Assembly (NCBI GenBank): GCA_014804655.1
Contig: JAAUZK010000018.1
Span: 107,628-156,281 of the forward strand
Reading direction: 5' to 3'
Length of the DNA: 48,654 nt
From: Lachnospiraceae bacterium
GTDB lineage: Bacteria > Bacillota > Clostridia > Lachnospirales > Lachnospiraceae
Shown: in pieces, positions 15,346-23,634 of the stretch
Numbering within the stretch: position 1 is the stretch's first letter
How the letters are laid out: every line of letters begins with the position of its first letter
The notes under the pieces: model-generated
What the model saw: the letters and a program-made list of their open reading frames with translations, nothing else
What the model was told of the DNA's origin: nothing
Databases searched by the model: none
Translations under genes and position numbers: made by a program

Positions 15346-16452
15346 ATGAAATTCTACAAGGGTATGGACTTATCTACGCTTTTAGAGGTGGAGCGTCTTG
15401 GCGGGAAATTTTATGACCATGGCGTGGAGAAAGATGTTTTTGATATTTTACAGACTTATGGAGTCAATGCGGTGCGTCTCAGGCTGTGGAATGATCCTTA
15501 TACGGAGGACGGTAAGCCTTATGGGGCGGGCACGAATGATCTGCCGGTTACGATAGAGCTGGCGAAGCGTGCGCAGGCTCATGGTATGGATGTGCTGCTC
15601 AATTTGCATTACAGTGATTTTTGGGCTGATCCGGGGAAGCAGAAGGTGCCTAAGGCGTGGCGCGGTATGGATGCGGATCAGTTGACCGAGGCGGTCTATT
15701 CATATACGAGGGATACACTGCTTGCTATGAAGGAGGCAGGGGCTTACCCCAATCTGATACAGGTGGGAAATGAGTTGACCGGCGGCATGCTCTGGCCTCT
15801 CGGGCAGCTGCCTAACTACGATAATCTGGCACGTTTTATTAGTGCAGGTATCCGGGGTGTGCGGTCGGTGGACGCAGATATGCCTGTCATGATCCATCTG
15901 GACAACGGCGGCAACGGCGCTATGTACAGAGACTGGTTTGATCACTATATGGAGCGGGGAGATGATTTTCAGATCATCGGATTGTCCTATTATCCGTTCT
16001 GGCACGGTACTATGGAAGACCTGCGGAATAATATGAATGATCTGGCAGTGCGTTACGGTAAGGAACTGATCATTGTGGAAACGTCCATGGGATTTACCAT
16101 GGAGGACTATGCGGAGTATGAGAAGCTGGCGCCCGAAGAGCGCAAGGGATATGCCACAAAGCCTGAATTGGTGGAGAATTTACCTTTCCAGATGAGTAAG
16201 GAAGGTCAGAAAGACTTCATAAGGGCACTGTTCGATGTGATCGATCAGGTGCCGGAGCATAAATGTAAAGGGTTCTTTTACTGGGAGGCTGCATGGATTC
16301 CGGTAGCCGGTTCCGGCTGGGCAACGGAGAACGCACTGCCCTATATTGAAGAGAAGGGACCATGCGGAAATGAATGGGCGAATCAGGCACTCTTTGACTA
16401 TAATGGTCAAGCGTTACCGGCGTTGGAAGTGATACGAGACTATCAGCCTTAG
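15346..16452 (+). CDS. Arabinogalactan endo-beta-1,4-galactanase, GH53
   Basis: A 368-residue endo-galactanase that cuts beta-1,4-galactan chains such as those of pectic arabinogalactan I. GH53 hallmarks are FYKGMDLSTLLEVE at the start, VRLRLWNDP (43-51), LNLHYSDFWADPGKQ (85-99), acid/base E143 in QVGNELTGG and nucleophile E245 in IIVETS. There is no signal peptide, unlike many GH53 enzymes, so it is probably cytoplasmic and acts on imported oligosaccharides. It is third in the operon from 13296, under the shared LacI-type operator. The pairing with GH42 beta-galactosidase makes a complete galactan-to-galactose route. Confidence 0.93.
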   Translation: MKFYKGMDLSTLLEVERLGGKFYDHGVEKDVFDILQTYGVNAVRLRLWNDPYTEDGKPYGAGTNDLPVTIELAKRAQAHGMDVLLNLHYSDFWADPGKQKVPKAWRGMDADQLTEAVYSYTRDTLLAMKEAGAYPNLIQVGNELTGGMLWPLGQLPNYDNLARFISAGIRGVRSVDADMPVMIHLDNGGNGAMYRDWFDHYMERGDDFQIIGLSYYPFWHGTMEDLRNNMNDLAVRYGKELIIVETSMGFTMEDYAEYEKLAPEERKGYATKPELVENLPFQMSKEGQKDFIRALFDVIDQVPEHKCKGFFYWEAAWIPVAGSGWATENALPYIEEKGPCGNEWANQALFDYNGQALPALEVIRDYQP

Positions 16453-16484
16453 TGCGCTGTACTATTTACTTGTATAGCACACTG

Positions 16485-16511
16485 ATGCCGTGCAGTGGAT
16501 CTGCACGGCAT
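16485..16511. terminator. Hairpin between GH53 and the divergent mal regulator's 3' end
   Basis: ATGCCGTGCAG (16485-16495) pairs perfectly with CTGCACGGCAT (16501-16511). There is no real T-run, but the position between two convergent gene ends fits a bidirectional terminator. Confidence 0.5.
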
Positions 16512-16512
16512 G

Positions 16513-17508
16513 CTATATATTGACTGAAGAGGTCGATTTACGCACGACCAACTGGGGACGAAGCATTGTCCGGCTGATCGGGATATGATTGATCAGAGAA
16601 TGAAGAGAATAGAAGCCGCATTTGCCTAAAGTGGAACAATCCTGGCGGATGGTGGTGAGAGGCGGCGTGAGTTGGGCGGCAATCGGCAGATCATCGAAAC
16701 CGATGACACTGATGTCTTCGGGCACACGGAAACCGCGCTGGTTGCATTCTGCTATGACACCGGAGGCAATCAGATCATTGCCGCACAGGATCGCGGTGAT
16801 TCCCATGGAGAGCAGGTTGCTTACATGATATTTTGCGGCTTCGGCTACATAGTAACCATAGGGCATGGTAGCTTCGTCAAAGGGCAGATCATGGGCAGTC
16901 ATGCTGTCGATATAAGCCTGACGGCGCTGCTCGGAGATCATGGAGTTACGTGATCCGTTGATCAGGGCGATCCGACTGTGGCCTAGAGACATTAAATGCA
17001 CGATGGCATCGTCAATTCCCTCAAAGCTGTCGGTTCCTATATAACTGACAACGGGATTATTTTTGATATAATTGTCCAGAAGAACAGTGGGAATGCTCGT
17101 AGTGTTGAACTGCGTCATCCAATCATCCTGAAGGGCGAACCCAATTATAAAGGCTCCCACGTATCCGTGCTTGAGCATGTAAGTGTCGTATTTCTCTGTG
17201 GATTGGAAAAGAGGAGTGACAGGAGTCACTGTGACATCAAAATTTTCGCGGGAGGCAGACTGACGGAATCCTAAGATAATATCATAGCCGAACTGGTCAG
17301 GATTCTGATATTCCATGTTTTCCACAAACAGACAAAGTTTTTTTTGAGCTTTGCCGCGCATCTGCTTCGTAGTATAACCCAGTTCCACCGCGGTATCCAG
17401 TACAGTTTGCCGCAGAGATTCGCTGATGTCGCTGGCACCGTTTAAACCTTTAGATACAGTGCTTACAGATATGCCGAGTCGATTGGCTATGTCCTTGATT
17501 GTTGCCAT
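16513..17508 (-). CDS. LacI-family regulator, probable MalR-type repressor of the alpha-glucan genes
   Basis: A 331-residue repressor. The HTH MATIKDIANRLGISVSTVSK is at the very N-terminus, the hinge region follows (GYTTKQMRGKAQKK), and the sugar-binding core runs from about 60 to 325 (SVIGFDDLPIAAQLTPPLTTI is typical). I chose the ATG at 17508 over the one at 17523 because it gives the standard LacI start and has AGAGG seven bases upstream. It is divergent from malQ, so it probably controls the malQ-malEFG-amylase genes in response to maltose or maltodextrin (inference). The intergenic region holds a palindrome (17658-17675) and ACGAAA repeats that could be its operators. Confidence 0.9.
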   Translation of the reverse strand: MATIKDIANRLGISVSTVSKGLNGASDISESLRQTVLDTAVELGYTTKQMRGKAQKKLCLFVENMEYQNPDQFGYDIILGFRQSASRENFDVTVTPVTPLFQSTEKYDTYMLKHGYVGAFIIGFALQDDWMTQFNTTSIPTVLLDNYIKNNPVVSYIGTDSFEGIDDAIVHLMSLGHSRIALINGSRNSMISEQRRQAYIDSMTAHDLPFDEATMPYGYYVAEAAKYHVSNLLSMGITAILCGNDLIASGVIAECNQRGFRVPEDISVIGFDDLPIAAQLTPPLTTIRQDCSTLGKCGFYSLHSLINHIPISRTMLRPQLVVRKSTSSVNI

Positions 17509-17612
17509 GGTTATACCTCTCATCTCTTAATAGTAGAATGGTTAATAATATAGTCAGTATGGTCAGAAAAAACAGTATAATGTATAAATAATAAAGTGAA
17601 AACACCAACATA

Positions 17613-17641
17613 AGAATAGAAGAAAAAGAAAAATAATGCAA
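17613..17641 (-). promoter_or_regulatory. Possible promoter of the MalR-like gene
   Basis: On the minus strand TTGCAT (17636-17641) and TATTCT (17613-17618) are 17 bp apart, in an AT-rich region. Confidence 0.4.
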
Positions 17642-17657
17642 TAGTGCATTTTATGTT

Positions 17658-17675
17658 TTGCGAAAGGTTTCGCAA
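17658..17675. promoter_or_regulatory. Palindromic operator candidate between malR-like gene and malQ
   Basis: TTGCGAAA-GG-TTTCGCAA is an 18-bp palindrome with perfect 8-bp arms. It lies about 17 bp upstream of the putative minus-strand -35 and about 80 bp before the malQ promoter. It fits a LacI-family or CcpA-like site. Confidence 0.55.
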
Positions 17676-17753
17676 TTTTGTATAAACTTTACAAATACAA
17701 TGGTTTAAATACGTGCAAAATGGAAAAATTAGATTAGGAAAAGGATTTCCGTA

Positions 17754-17829
17754 TTGACAAATTGTATAGTTTGGTGGTAGATTTATCTCAGATACGAAAG
17801 TTTACGAAATAATCAGTGTTTATTTTCGT
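17754..17829 (+). promoter_or_regulatory. malQ promoter with ACGAAA repeats
   Basis: TTGACA (17754-17759) and TAGATT (17778-17783), 18 bp apart. Downstream, ACGAAA occurs at 17794-17799 and 17804-17809, exactly one helical turn apart, and inverted as TTTCGT at 17824-17829. These may bind the regulator. Confidence 0.45.
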
Positions 17830-17846
17830 AGTTGGGGGATTGAAGG

Positions 17847-19337
17847 GTGAAGGCTAAATCGTTAACGAGGGGAGCAGGCATATTGTTACCGATATCCAGT
17901 CTGCCTTCCGCGTATGGGATAGGAACCTTTGGTAACGCGGCTTTTAAGTTTGTGGATCTGCTCGCGGATCTGAAGCAGAAATATTGGCAGATACTGCCGA
18001 TGGGGCCGCTCAGTGTGGGGGACAGCCCGTTCCAATCAATCTCGCTGTATGCGGGTAATCCTTATTATATTGATCTGGATGATCTGGTTGAGAACGGATT
18101 GCTGCGGATTGAAGAGATTAATTCTTACCGCTGGGGAGACAGCAGTGATAATATAGATTATTCTGTGTTATATCAGAACAGATATACGGTCCTGAGATCG
18201 GCGTATGAGCGGTTTGACTGCCGGAATGCACAGTACATAGCATTTTGTGACAGGAATAAAGAATGGCTCGCAGATTACAGCCTATATATGGCACTTAAGT
18301 ACCATACGGATAATAAGCCATGGTATGAGTGGGAAGAGGCGATTCGGGACAGACAGGAAGAAGTGCTGGCACAATACAGACAGCAGCTTGTCGATCAGAT
18401 TTCGTTCTGGAACTTCTGTCAATATGAATTCTACAGACAATGGGATGCCTTGAAGGAATATGCGAACCGCAAAGGCATACAGATGATCGGAGATGTGCCA
18501 TTCTATGTAGCGTATGACAGTGTGGATGTGTGGGCACATCGGGAATTGTTCAGTTTGGATTCTGAGGGCGGTTTAACTCGGGTGGCTGCCTGCCCGCCGG
18601 ACGATTTTGCGAAAGAAGGTCAGATCTGGGGCAATCCGGTATATGACTGGGACGCCATGGAGGTGGACGGCTTTTGCTGGTGGAGAGACAGGATCAGACA
18701 GCAGGCGACATTATTTGATGTTTTGAAGATCGATCACTTCCTTGGGATCGTGAAATATTTCAGTATTGCAGCGGGTGAGACGGATATCCGTGAGGGACGT
18801 TGGTCGAAAGGGCCGGGTAAGAAACTGGCGGATATCATAGAGGAAGCTGTGGGTGATAAGAAGCTCATTGCAGAAAATATGGGTACGGTTCTTCCGGGGG
18901 TCAATAAGCTGATCCATAAGATGGGATGGCCGGATATCAAGGTACTTCTGTTTGCTTTTGACGGTAAGGCGGATAATGAGTATCTCCCGCATAATTATAC
19001 AGACAGCAACACAGTACTGTATGTGGGAACACATGATAATGATACGCTTGTCGGTTATTATCGGAATCACACGGATTATGAGCTCGCGTATATGTACTCC
19101 TATTTAAATATAGAAAACAAAGAGCAAATATCGGATGCTTTGATCAGAACAGCGTATGCCAGTGTGGCGGATGTAGTGATTCTGCAGATGCAGGATATCC
19201 TACAGCTAGGAAACGAGGCAAGAATGAATCGGCCTTCTACCATCGGCACGAACTGGAAATGGCGCTTTACGGATGAACTTCTTCCGGAAGAGCGCAGAAG
19301 CTGGATCCGTACGCAGACGGCATTATACAGGCGCTGA
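17847..19337 (+). CDS. malQ: 4-alpha-glucanotransferase (amylomaltase)
   Basis: A 496-residue GH77 enzyme that transfers alpha-1,4-glucan chains between maltodextrins and releases glucose in the cytoplasm. Motifs are GAGILLPISSLPSAYGIG at the start, GDSPFQ, IGDVPFYVAYDSVDVWAH, nucleophile D296 in LKIDHFLG, acid/base E343 in IAENMG and D397 in GTHDNDT. The length is standard. It starts at a GTG with GGGGG upstream. It is divergent from a LacI regulator and followed by the maltodextrin transporter genes. Four hairpins separate it from the binding-protein gene, so it may be separately terminated or processed. Confidence 0.95.
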   Translation: MKAKSLTRGAGILLPISSLPSAYGIGTFGNAAFKFVDLLADLKQKYWQILPMGPLSVGDSPFQSISLYAGNPYYIDLDDLVENGLLRIEEINSYRWGDSSDNIDYSVLYQNRYTVLRSAYERFDCRNAQYIAFCDRNKEWLADYSLYMALKYHTDNKPWYEWEEAIRDRQEEVLAQYRQQLVDQISFWNFCQYEFYRQWDALKEYANRKGIQMIGDVPFYVAYDSVDVWAHRELFSLDSEGGLTRVAACPPDDFAKEGQIWGNPVYDWDAMEVDGFCWWRDRIRQQATLFDVLKIDHFLGIVKYFSIAAGETDIREGRWSKGPGKKLADIIEEAVGDKKLIAENMGTVLPGVNKLIHKMGWPDIKVLLFAFDGKADNEYLPHNYTDSNTVLYVGTHDNDTLVGYYRNHTDYELAYMYSYLNIENKEQISDALIRTAYASVADVVILQMQDILQLGNEARMNRPSTIGTNWKWRFTDELLPEERRSWIRTQTALYRR

Positions 19338-19351
19338 CGATGTGGCGGCGC

Positions 19352-19490
19352 AAGAAAGGACTAGTCCTTTCTTTATATTCTATAGCTATAGAATATAAAA
19401 CCTTTGGTATAAGACGTGGAAACACGTTTTATATAGAAACCAGAAAATGGTGAAACTAAGATTTAGAGAGGAAAAGACCTCTGCTAAATC
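19352..19490 (+). promoter_or_regulatory. Four consecutive hairpins between malQ and malE
   Basis: (1) Perfect 22-bp palindrome 19352-19373 (AAGAAAGGACT and its complement) followed by TTATATT, a possible malQ terminator. (2) Perfect 28-bp palindrome 19372-19399 (TTTATATTCTATAG and its complement). (3) TATAAGACGTG/CACGTTTTATA with a GAAA tetraloop (19408-19433). (4) GATTTAG..AGAGG/CCTCT..CTAAATC (19460-19490), ending just before the malE ribosome binding site. They may terminate malQ message and stabilise malE message. I see no clear promoter here. Confidence 0.55.
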
Positions 19491-19511
19491 GGAAAGAAAG
19501 AGGAAAAAATT

Positions 19512-20858
19512 ATGAAGAAGAAAGTATTGGCAACATTACTGGCAACAGCAATGGTAGCCGGCTGTCTTGCAGGTTGCGGTAATTCCGGCAACGACACAGC
19601 AAGCACACCGGCAGCAGACGATGCAGCACCGGCAGCAGACGATGCAGCACCGGCAACAGATGACGCAGCTTCGGCTGATGATGCAGCACCGGCAGATGAA
19701 GCTGTAGAGTACGGCTCAGGCACAATCAAAGTTTGGGTAGCTGAGAACGTTGTTGAGTTTACCCAGAAACAGGCAGCAGCATTTATGGAAGCTAATCCGG
19801 ATATGGCAGGTTATGAGGTTAGTGTTGAGCCTGTAGGTGAAGGCGACGCAGCAGGTAACATGATCACTGACGTAGAAGGCGGCGCAGATATCTTCGGTTT
19901 TGCACAGGACCAGATTACACGTCTTGTATCCGCAGGTGCAGTTTGCCCGATCGTAGGCGATAATGCAAATTTCGTTACATCTGAGAACGATGCAGGTGCA
20001 GCAAATGCAGCTACCGTAGGTGGCACAATCTATGCATATCCTATGACATCTGATAACGGTTACTTCTTATACTATGACAGCAGTGTTATCACAGATCCTA
20101 CTTCTTTAGAGAAGATCGTTGAGGATTGTGAGGCAGCAGGTAAGAACTTCTATTTCGAGATCAATTCCGGATGGTATCAGCCGGCATTCTTCTTTGCAAC
20201 AGGCTGTACATTAACTTATGACACAGATGACGCAGGTAACTTCACCAAATGTAATATTGACTATGCATCCGACAAGGGTCTGGTTGCAATGAAAGAGATC
20301 ATTGAGTTGAAGTCTTCTTCCTCATTCCAGAACGGTTCTTCCGTAGACAACGGAACCAACATTGCGGCAATCGTTGACGGTACATGGGATTCCGATCCTG
20401 CTAAGGCAGCATTCGGCGACAACTACGCATGTGCTAAGCTTCCTTCTTTCGAAGGTTCTGACGGTAATACCTATCAGTTAAGCGGTTTCGGCGGATTCAA
20501 GTTATTAGGTATCAAGCCTCAGGAAGATGCAGGCAAGCTGGCAGTATGCCACGCACTTGCTCAGTATCTGACAGGCGCAGATGTACAGCTGTCCCGTTTT
20601 ACAGAAGCTGGTTGGGGTCCTTCCAACGTAACAGCTCAGCAGGATCCTGCAGTACAGGCTGACGAGGCACTTTCTGCACTGGCAGAGCAGCTTGTAAACA
20701 CGATTCCTCAGGGTAACTATCCTGGTGACTACTGGACATTGGCAACATCTCTTGGTGATGATGTGATCACAGGTACATTAAGCACATCTTCAACGGATGA
20801 AGAATTGATGACAGCTCTTCAGAACTTCCAGGATACTTGCATTTCTTACGCACAGTAA
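19512..20858 (+). CDS. malE: Maltodextrin-type sugar-binding lipoprotein
   Basis: A 448-residue extracellular solute-binding protein anchored by lipid. The signal peptide ends in the lipobox LAGC (Cys at about 22). Residues about 30-65 form an Ala/Asp/Pro-rich linker made of near-repeats (PAADDAA units; DNA period about 21 bp, so copy number may vary). The mature domain runs from about 70 (GTIKVWVAENVVEFTQKQAA) and resembles MalE-type binding proteins. The very biased codons (ACA, GCA, GGT, CTT) suggest strong expression. It is followed by two permease genes and flanked by hairpins. The substrate is maltose or maltodextrins, inferred from the malQ/amylase context. AAAGAGGAAAA supports the start. 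Confidence 0.88.
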   Translation: MKKKVLATLLATAMVAGCLAGCGNSGNDTASTPAADDAAPAADDAAPATDDAASADDAAPADEAVEYGSGTIKVWVAENVVEFTQKQAAAFMEANPDMAGYEVSVEPVGEGDAAGNMITDVEGGADIFGFAQDQITRLVSAGAVCPIVGDNANFVTSENDAGAANAATVGGTIYAYPMTSDNGYFLYYDSSVITDPTSLEKIVEDCEAAGKNFYFEINSGWYQPAFFFATGCTLTYDTDDAGNFTKCNIDYASDKGLVAMKEIIELKSSSSFQNGSSVDNGTNIAAIVDGTWDSDPAKAAFGDNYACAKLPSFEGSDGNTYQLSGFGGFKLLGIKPQEDAGKLAVCHALAQYLTGADVQLSRFTEAGWGPSNVTAQQDPAVQADEALSALAEQLVNTIPQGNYPGDYWTLATSLGDDVITGTLSTSSTDEELMTALQNFQDTCISYAQ

Positions 20859-20882
20859 TATGTAAAACTAGTACAATATTGT

Positions 20883-20908
20883 CCGCCAGAGAGCAGTCTC
20901 TCTGGCGG
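20883..20908 (+). promoter_or_regulatory. Perfect hairpin between malE and malF
   Basis: CCGCCAGAGAG and CTCTCTGGCGG enclose CAGT. No T-run follows, so it is more likely an mRNA-stabilising or partially terminating structure that favours the binding protein over the permeases, as known for malE-malF in enteric bacteria. Confidence 0.65.
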
Positions 20909-20962
20909 GTATTGTAATCATATCAGACAGAAAGAAATACAGAGTCGGGAGGTATTTTGGAT

Positions 20963-22375
20963 ATGGGAAAAGAAGCAAACGCCGGCAATATGGTAAAGAA
21001 ACAAAGTCCGGTAGGAAAGTTCTTCAGCAATCTTGGCAATGATTTTAAAGAAATCGGCCTGACATTCGTGGAGGGAGATTGGAAGACGAAAGTTTCCTTT
21101 CTGATTATGGGATTCGGTCCCATTATGCGCAAGCAGTTTGTTCGTGGTTTGGCGCTTCTCGCAGTAGAAGTGTTGTTTATTCTCTATCTGGTTGGCTTCG
21201 GATGGAATTATCTGAAGGATATCGGTACGCTGGGAACGGTTGCCAGGGTCATGAATGACAACGGAACCTACAGCTATAATGATAACAGTTTCCTTATTCT
21301 GCTTTATGGTATCTTGACGATCATTCTGGTCTTTGTGTTCCTGTTGATATGGCGGATCAATGTCAGAGTGAACCGGAATGAAGAGAAACTGCTGGCAGCA
21401 GGTAAAAAGCTTGCGACGAACAGACAGGATCTGCATTCGTTGTTAGATTCTAATTTTGATAAGACATTAATGGCACTGCCTTTTACGGGAGTCATGGTAT
21501 TCACGGCGCTGCCGATCGTATTCATGATCTGTATCGCGTTTACGGATTATGATGCAAATCACCAGCCACCCACAAATCTGTTCTCCTGGGTGGGATTGGA
21601 AAACTTTAAGAATATGCTCTCCTTCGGCACATCGGGAATCGGTTCAACATTCCTTACCGTGCTTGGATGGACATTGATATGGGCATTCTTTGCAACCTTC
21701 CTTACCTATTTCTGTGGTATGGGCGTTGCAATCCTGATAAATAAAAAAGGAATTAAATTCAAGAAACTCTGGAGAACGATTCTGGTTGTTACCATTGCGG
21801 TTCCCCAGTTTGTATCCTTGCTGTATGTATATAAGATGTTTGCAAATGACGGTTTGATCAACACTTATCTGTTGAAGTGGGGATGGATCAGCTCCTATAT
21901 TCCGTTCTGGTCTAATCCGACATTGGCAAAAGTTCTGATTATTATCATTAACCTGTGGATCGGTATTCCGTATACGATGTTGATCACCACCGGACTCTTG
22001 ATGAATATTCCGGAAGACTTGTACGAGAGTGCGAGGATCGACGGTGCAACCGGATTCCAGATGTTCCGCAGCATTACACTTCCTTACATGCTGTTTGTAA
22101 CAGGTCCGTTCCTGCTTACACAGTATACAGGTAACCTGAATAACTTCAACGTGATCTATCTGCTGACACAGGGCGGACCGCAGTCCATGGCGCTTTCCAA
22201 CAAAGCGGGTTATACGGATCTGCTCGTGACATGGCTGTATAAGATGACGGTAAACGATACGAACTACCGTATGGCAGCAGTCCTCGGTATTATGGTATTC
22301 GTTGTAACTGCAGTTATTTCCTTGGCAGTATACGGTATTCTGCCGTCTGTAAAAGATGAGGAGGGATTCCAATAA
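20963..22375 (+). CDS. malF: Maltodextrin ABC transporter permease, MalF type
   Basis: A 470-residue inner-membrane permease with about eight TM segments. A cytoplasmic N-terminal region of about 45 residues and two extra TM helices precede the core. The EAA loop YESARIDGATGFQMFRSITL, which docks the ATPase, lies at about residues 352-371. I use the ATG at 20963, ten bases after GGAGG. A TTG six bases earlier is only four bases from that site. It overlaps malG by one base (TAATG), so the two are translationally coupled. No ATPase gene follows, so the complex probably uses a shared MsmK-type ATPase encoded elsewhere. Confidence 0.9.
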   Translation: MGKEANAGNMVKKQSPVGKFFSNLGNDFKEIGLTFVEGDWKTKVSFLIMGFGPIMRKQFVRGLALLAVEVLFILYLVGFGWNYLKDIGTLGTVARVMNDNGTYSYNDNSFLILLYGILTIILVFVFLLIWRINVRVNRNEEKLLAAGKKLATNRQDLHSLLDSNFDKTLMALPFTGVMVFTALPIVFMICIAFTDYDANHQPPTNLFSWVGLENFKNMLSFGTSGIGSTFLTVLGWTLIWAFFATFLTYFCGMGVAILINKKGIKFKKLWRTILVVTIAVPQFVSLLYVYKMFANDGLINTYLLKWGWISSYIPFWSNPTLAKVLIIIINLWIGIPYTMLITTGLLMNIPEDLYESARIDGATGFQMFRSITLPYMLFVTGPFLLTQYTGNLNNFNVIYLLTQGGPQSMALSNKAGYTDLLVTWLYKMTVNDTNYRMAAVLGIMVFVVTAVISLAVYGILPSVKDEEGFQ

Positions 22376-23241
22376 TGACAACAGGTTCAATGAAAACAAA
22401 AAGAGCGATAAGCAATACGATTACCTATATTGTATTAATTGTTATCAGTATCATATGGTTATTCCCGTTTGTATGTATGTTTTTACAGAGCTTTCGTTCC
22501 ATGAACGAAGGCGGCGGCGGTATGGTAGATTATCTGCTGCCGAAGCAGTTCTCGCTGGATTCCTATGCGTTCCTGTTCAGCGAAGAGAGCAAGTTCGTGC
22601 GCTGGTACGGCAATACTCTGGTCATTGCATTCTTTGTAGCGATATTATCGACAATGATGGTATTGTGTGTCAGTTATGCACTGTCACGTATGCGTTTTAA
22701 AGGTCGTGCCGTATTGATGAGATTCTGGTTGATTCTGGGTATGTTCCCCGGATTCCTTTCCATGATCTGTCTGTACTTCCTGTTAAAGCAGTTCGGTCTG
22801 ACACAGGAGGGCGCGATTCCCGGATTGATCTTAATCGGTGTGGCAAGTTCCGGTATGGGATATTACGTGACCAAGGGATATTTCGATACGATCCCGAAGG
22901 CACTGGACGAGGCAGCGCGTATCGACGGCGCTTCCAGAGCGAGAGTATTCTTCACGATGATCCTGCCGATGTCGAAGCCGATTATCATCTACGCATTATT
23001 GACAGCGTTCATGAATCCTTGGTGCGATTACGTATTTGCTTCCTATGTGGCATTCGGTTATTCCGACAGCTACAACGTAGCGGTGGCAATGCAGAGATGG
23101 GTATGGACCAATGACTATCAGGGCTACTTCACACGTTTCTGTGCGGGCGGTATGCTGATCGCAGTACCGATCACGATACTTTTCATGTGCCTGCAGAAGT
23201 ACTACGTAGAAGGTGTTACGGGTGGTGCTGTCAAAGGTTAA
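22375..23241 (+). CDS. malG: Maltodextrin ABC transporter permease, MalG type
   Basis: A 288-residue permease with six TM segments. It has the EAA loop DEAARIDGASRARVFFTMIL (about 179-198) and the usual C-terminal YYVEGVTGGAVKG tail of MalG-like proteins. It starts within the malF stop codon. Together with MalF it forms the channel for maltodextrins delivered by the lipoprotein. Directly downstream is a 227-bp inverted-repeat element rather than a simple terminator. Confidence 0.92.
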   Translation: MTTGSMKTKRAISNTITYIVLIVISIIWLFPFVCMFLQSFRSMNEGGGGMVDYLLPKQFSLDSYAFLFSEESKFVRWYGNTLVIAFFVAILSTMMVLCVSYALSRMRFKGRAVLMRFWLILGMFPGFLSMICLYFLLKQFGLTQEGAIPGLILIGVASSGMGYYVTKGYFDTIPKALDEAARIDGASRARVFFTMILPMSKPIIIYALLTAFMNPWCDYVFASYVAFGYSDSYNVAVAMQRWVWTNDYQGYFTRFCAGGMLIAVPITILFMCLQKYYVEGVTGGAVKG

Positions 23242-23351
23242 AACATGAAGCTCATATAGAAATAAATATGGAAATGCAGACTGTCTGTGGGCGGTCTGCA
23301 TTTTCCGGATTAAGATTTAGATTGCAAAAGGTGCTGTTTATAAATTGGAGG

Positions 23352-23578
23352 GGCAAATTACGCAAATTGCTCTCTTGTGTCGGCTTCGTCGAATGGATTT
23401 TCTAAATATTCCGATGAAACAGTGAAAAACGGACGCAACCGCCCTCTATGCGCGTCCATGCGCATTTCGGGCTTTTCAGGACATCCGTGTCCTGAAATTG
23501 CTGAATATTGAACGGAATATTAAGAAAATCTCAGTCTCCTGCGCAGGACAACTGCGAGAGCAATTTGCGTAATTTGCC
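23352..23578. repeat. 227-bp element with perfect 23-bp inverted ends and nested stems
   Basis: The ends 23352-23374 and 23556-23578 are exact reverse complements (GGCAAATTACGC... and ...GCGTAATTTGCC). Inside, GATTTTCT/AGAAAATC (23396-23403 with 23523-23530) and AATATTCCG/CGGAATATT (23405-23413 with 23513-23521) form a second long stem. Further hairpins are GGACGC/GCGTCC (23431-23457), TTTCAGGACA/TGTCCTGAAA (23474-23497) and the palindrome TCCTGCGCAGGA (23537-23548). No coding sequence lies inside. It may be a MITE-like mobile repeat or a structured RNA. No clear target duplication is seen. Confidence 0.7.
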
Positions 23579-23634
23579 TTTGAAGGTTTTGAAAGCTCAG
23601 TTTACTATTAAAATCTAATTAGAGCAGAGGAAAG

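Noticed and set aside
21644..22399. 251-residue open frame on the minus strand
   Set aside because: It is antisense to the clear malF permease and reads as low-quality His/Gln/Asn-rich sequence.
23340..23590. Target-site duplication around the 227-bp element
   Set aside because: The flanks (TTGGAGG and TTTGAAGG) are only loosely similar, so insertion by transposition is not shown.
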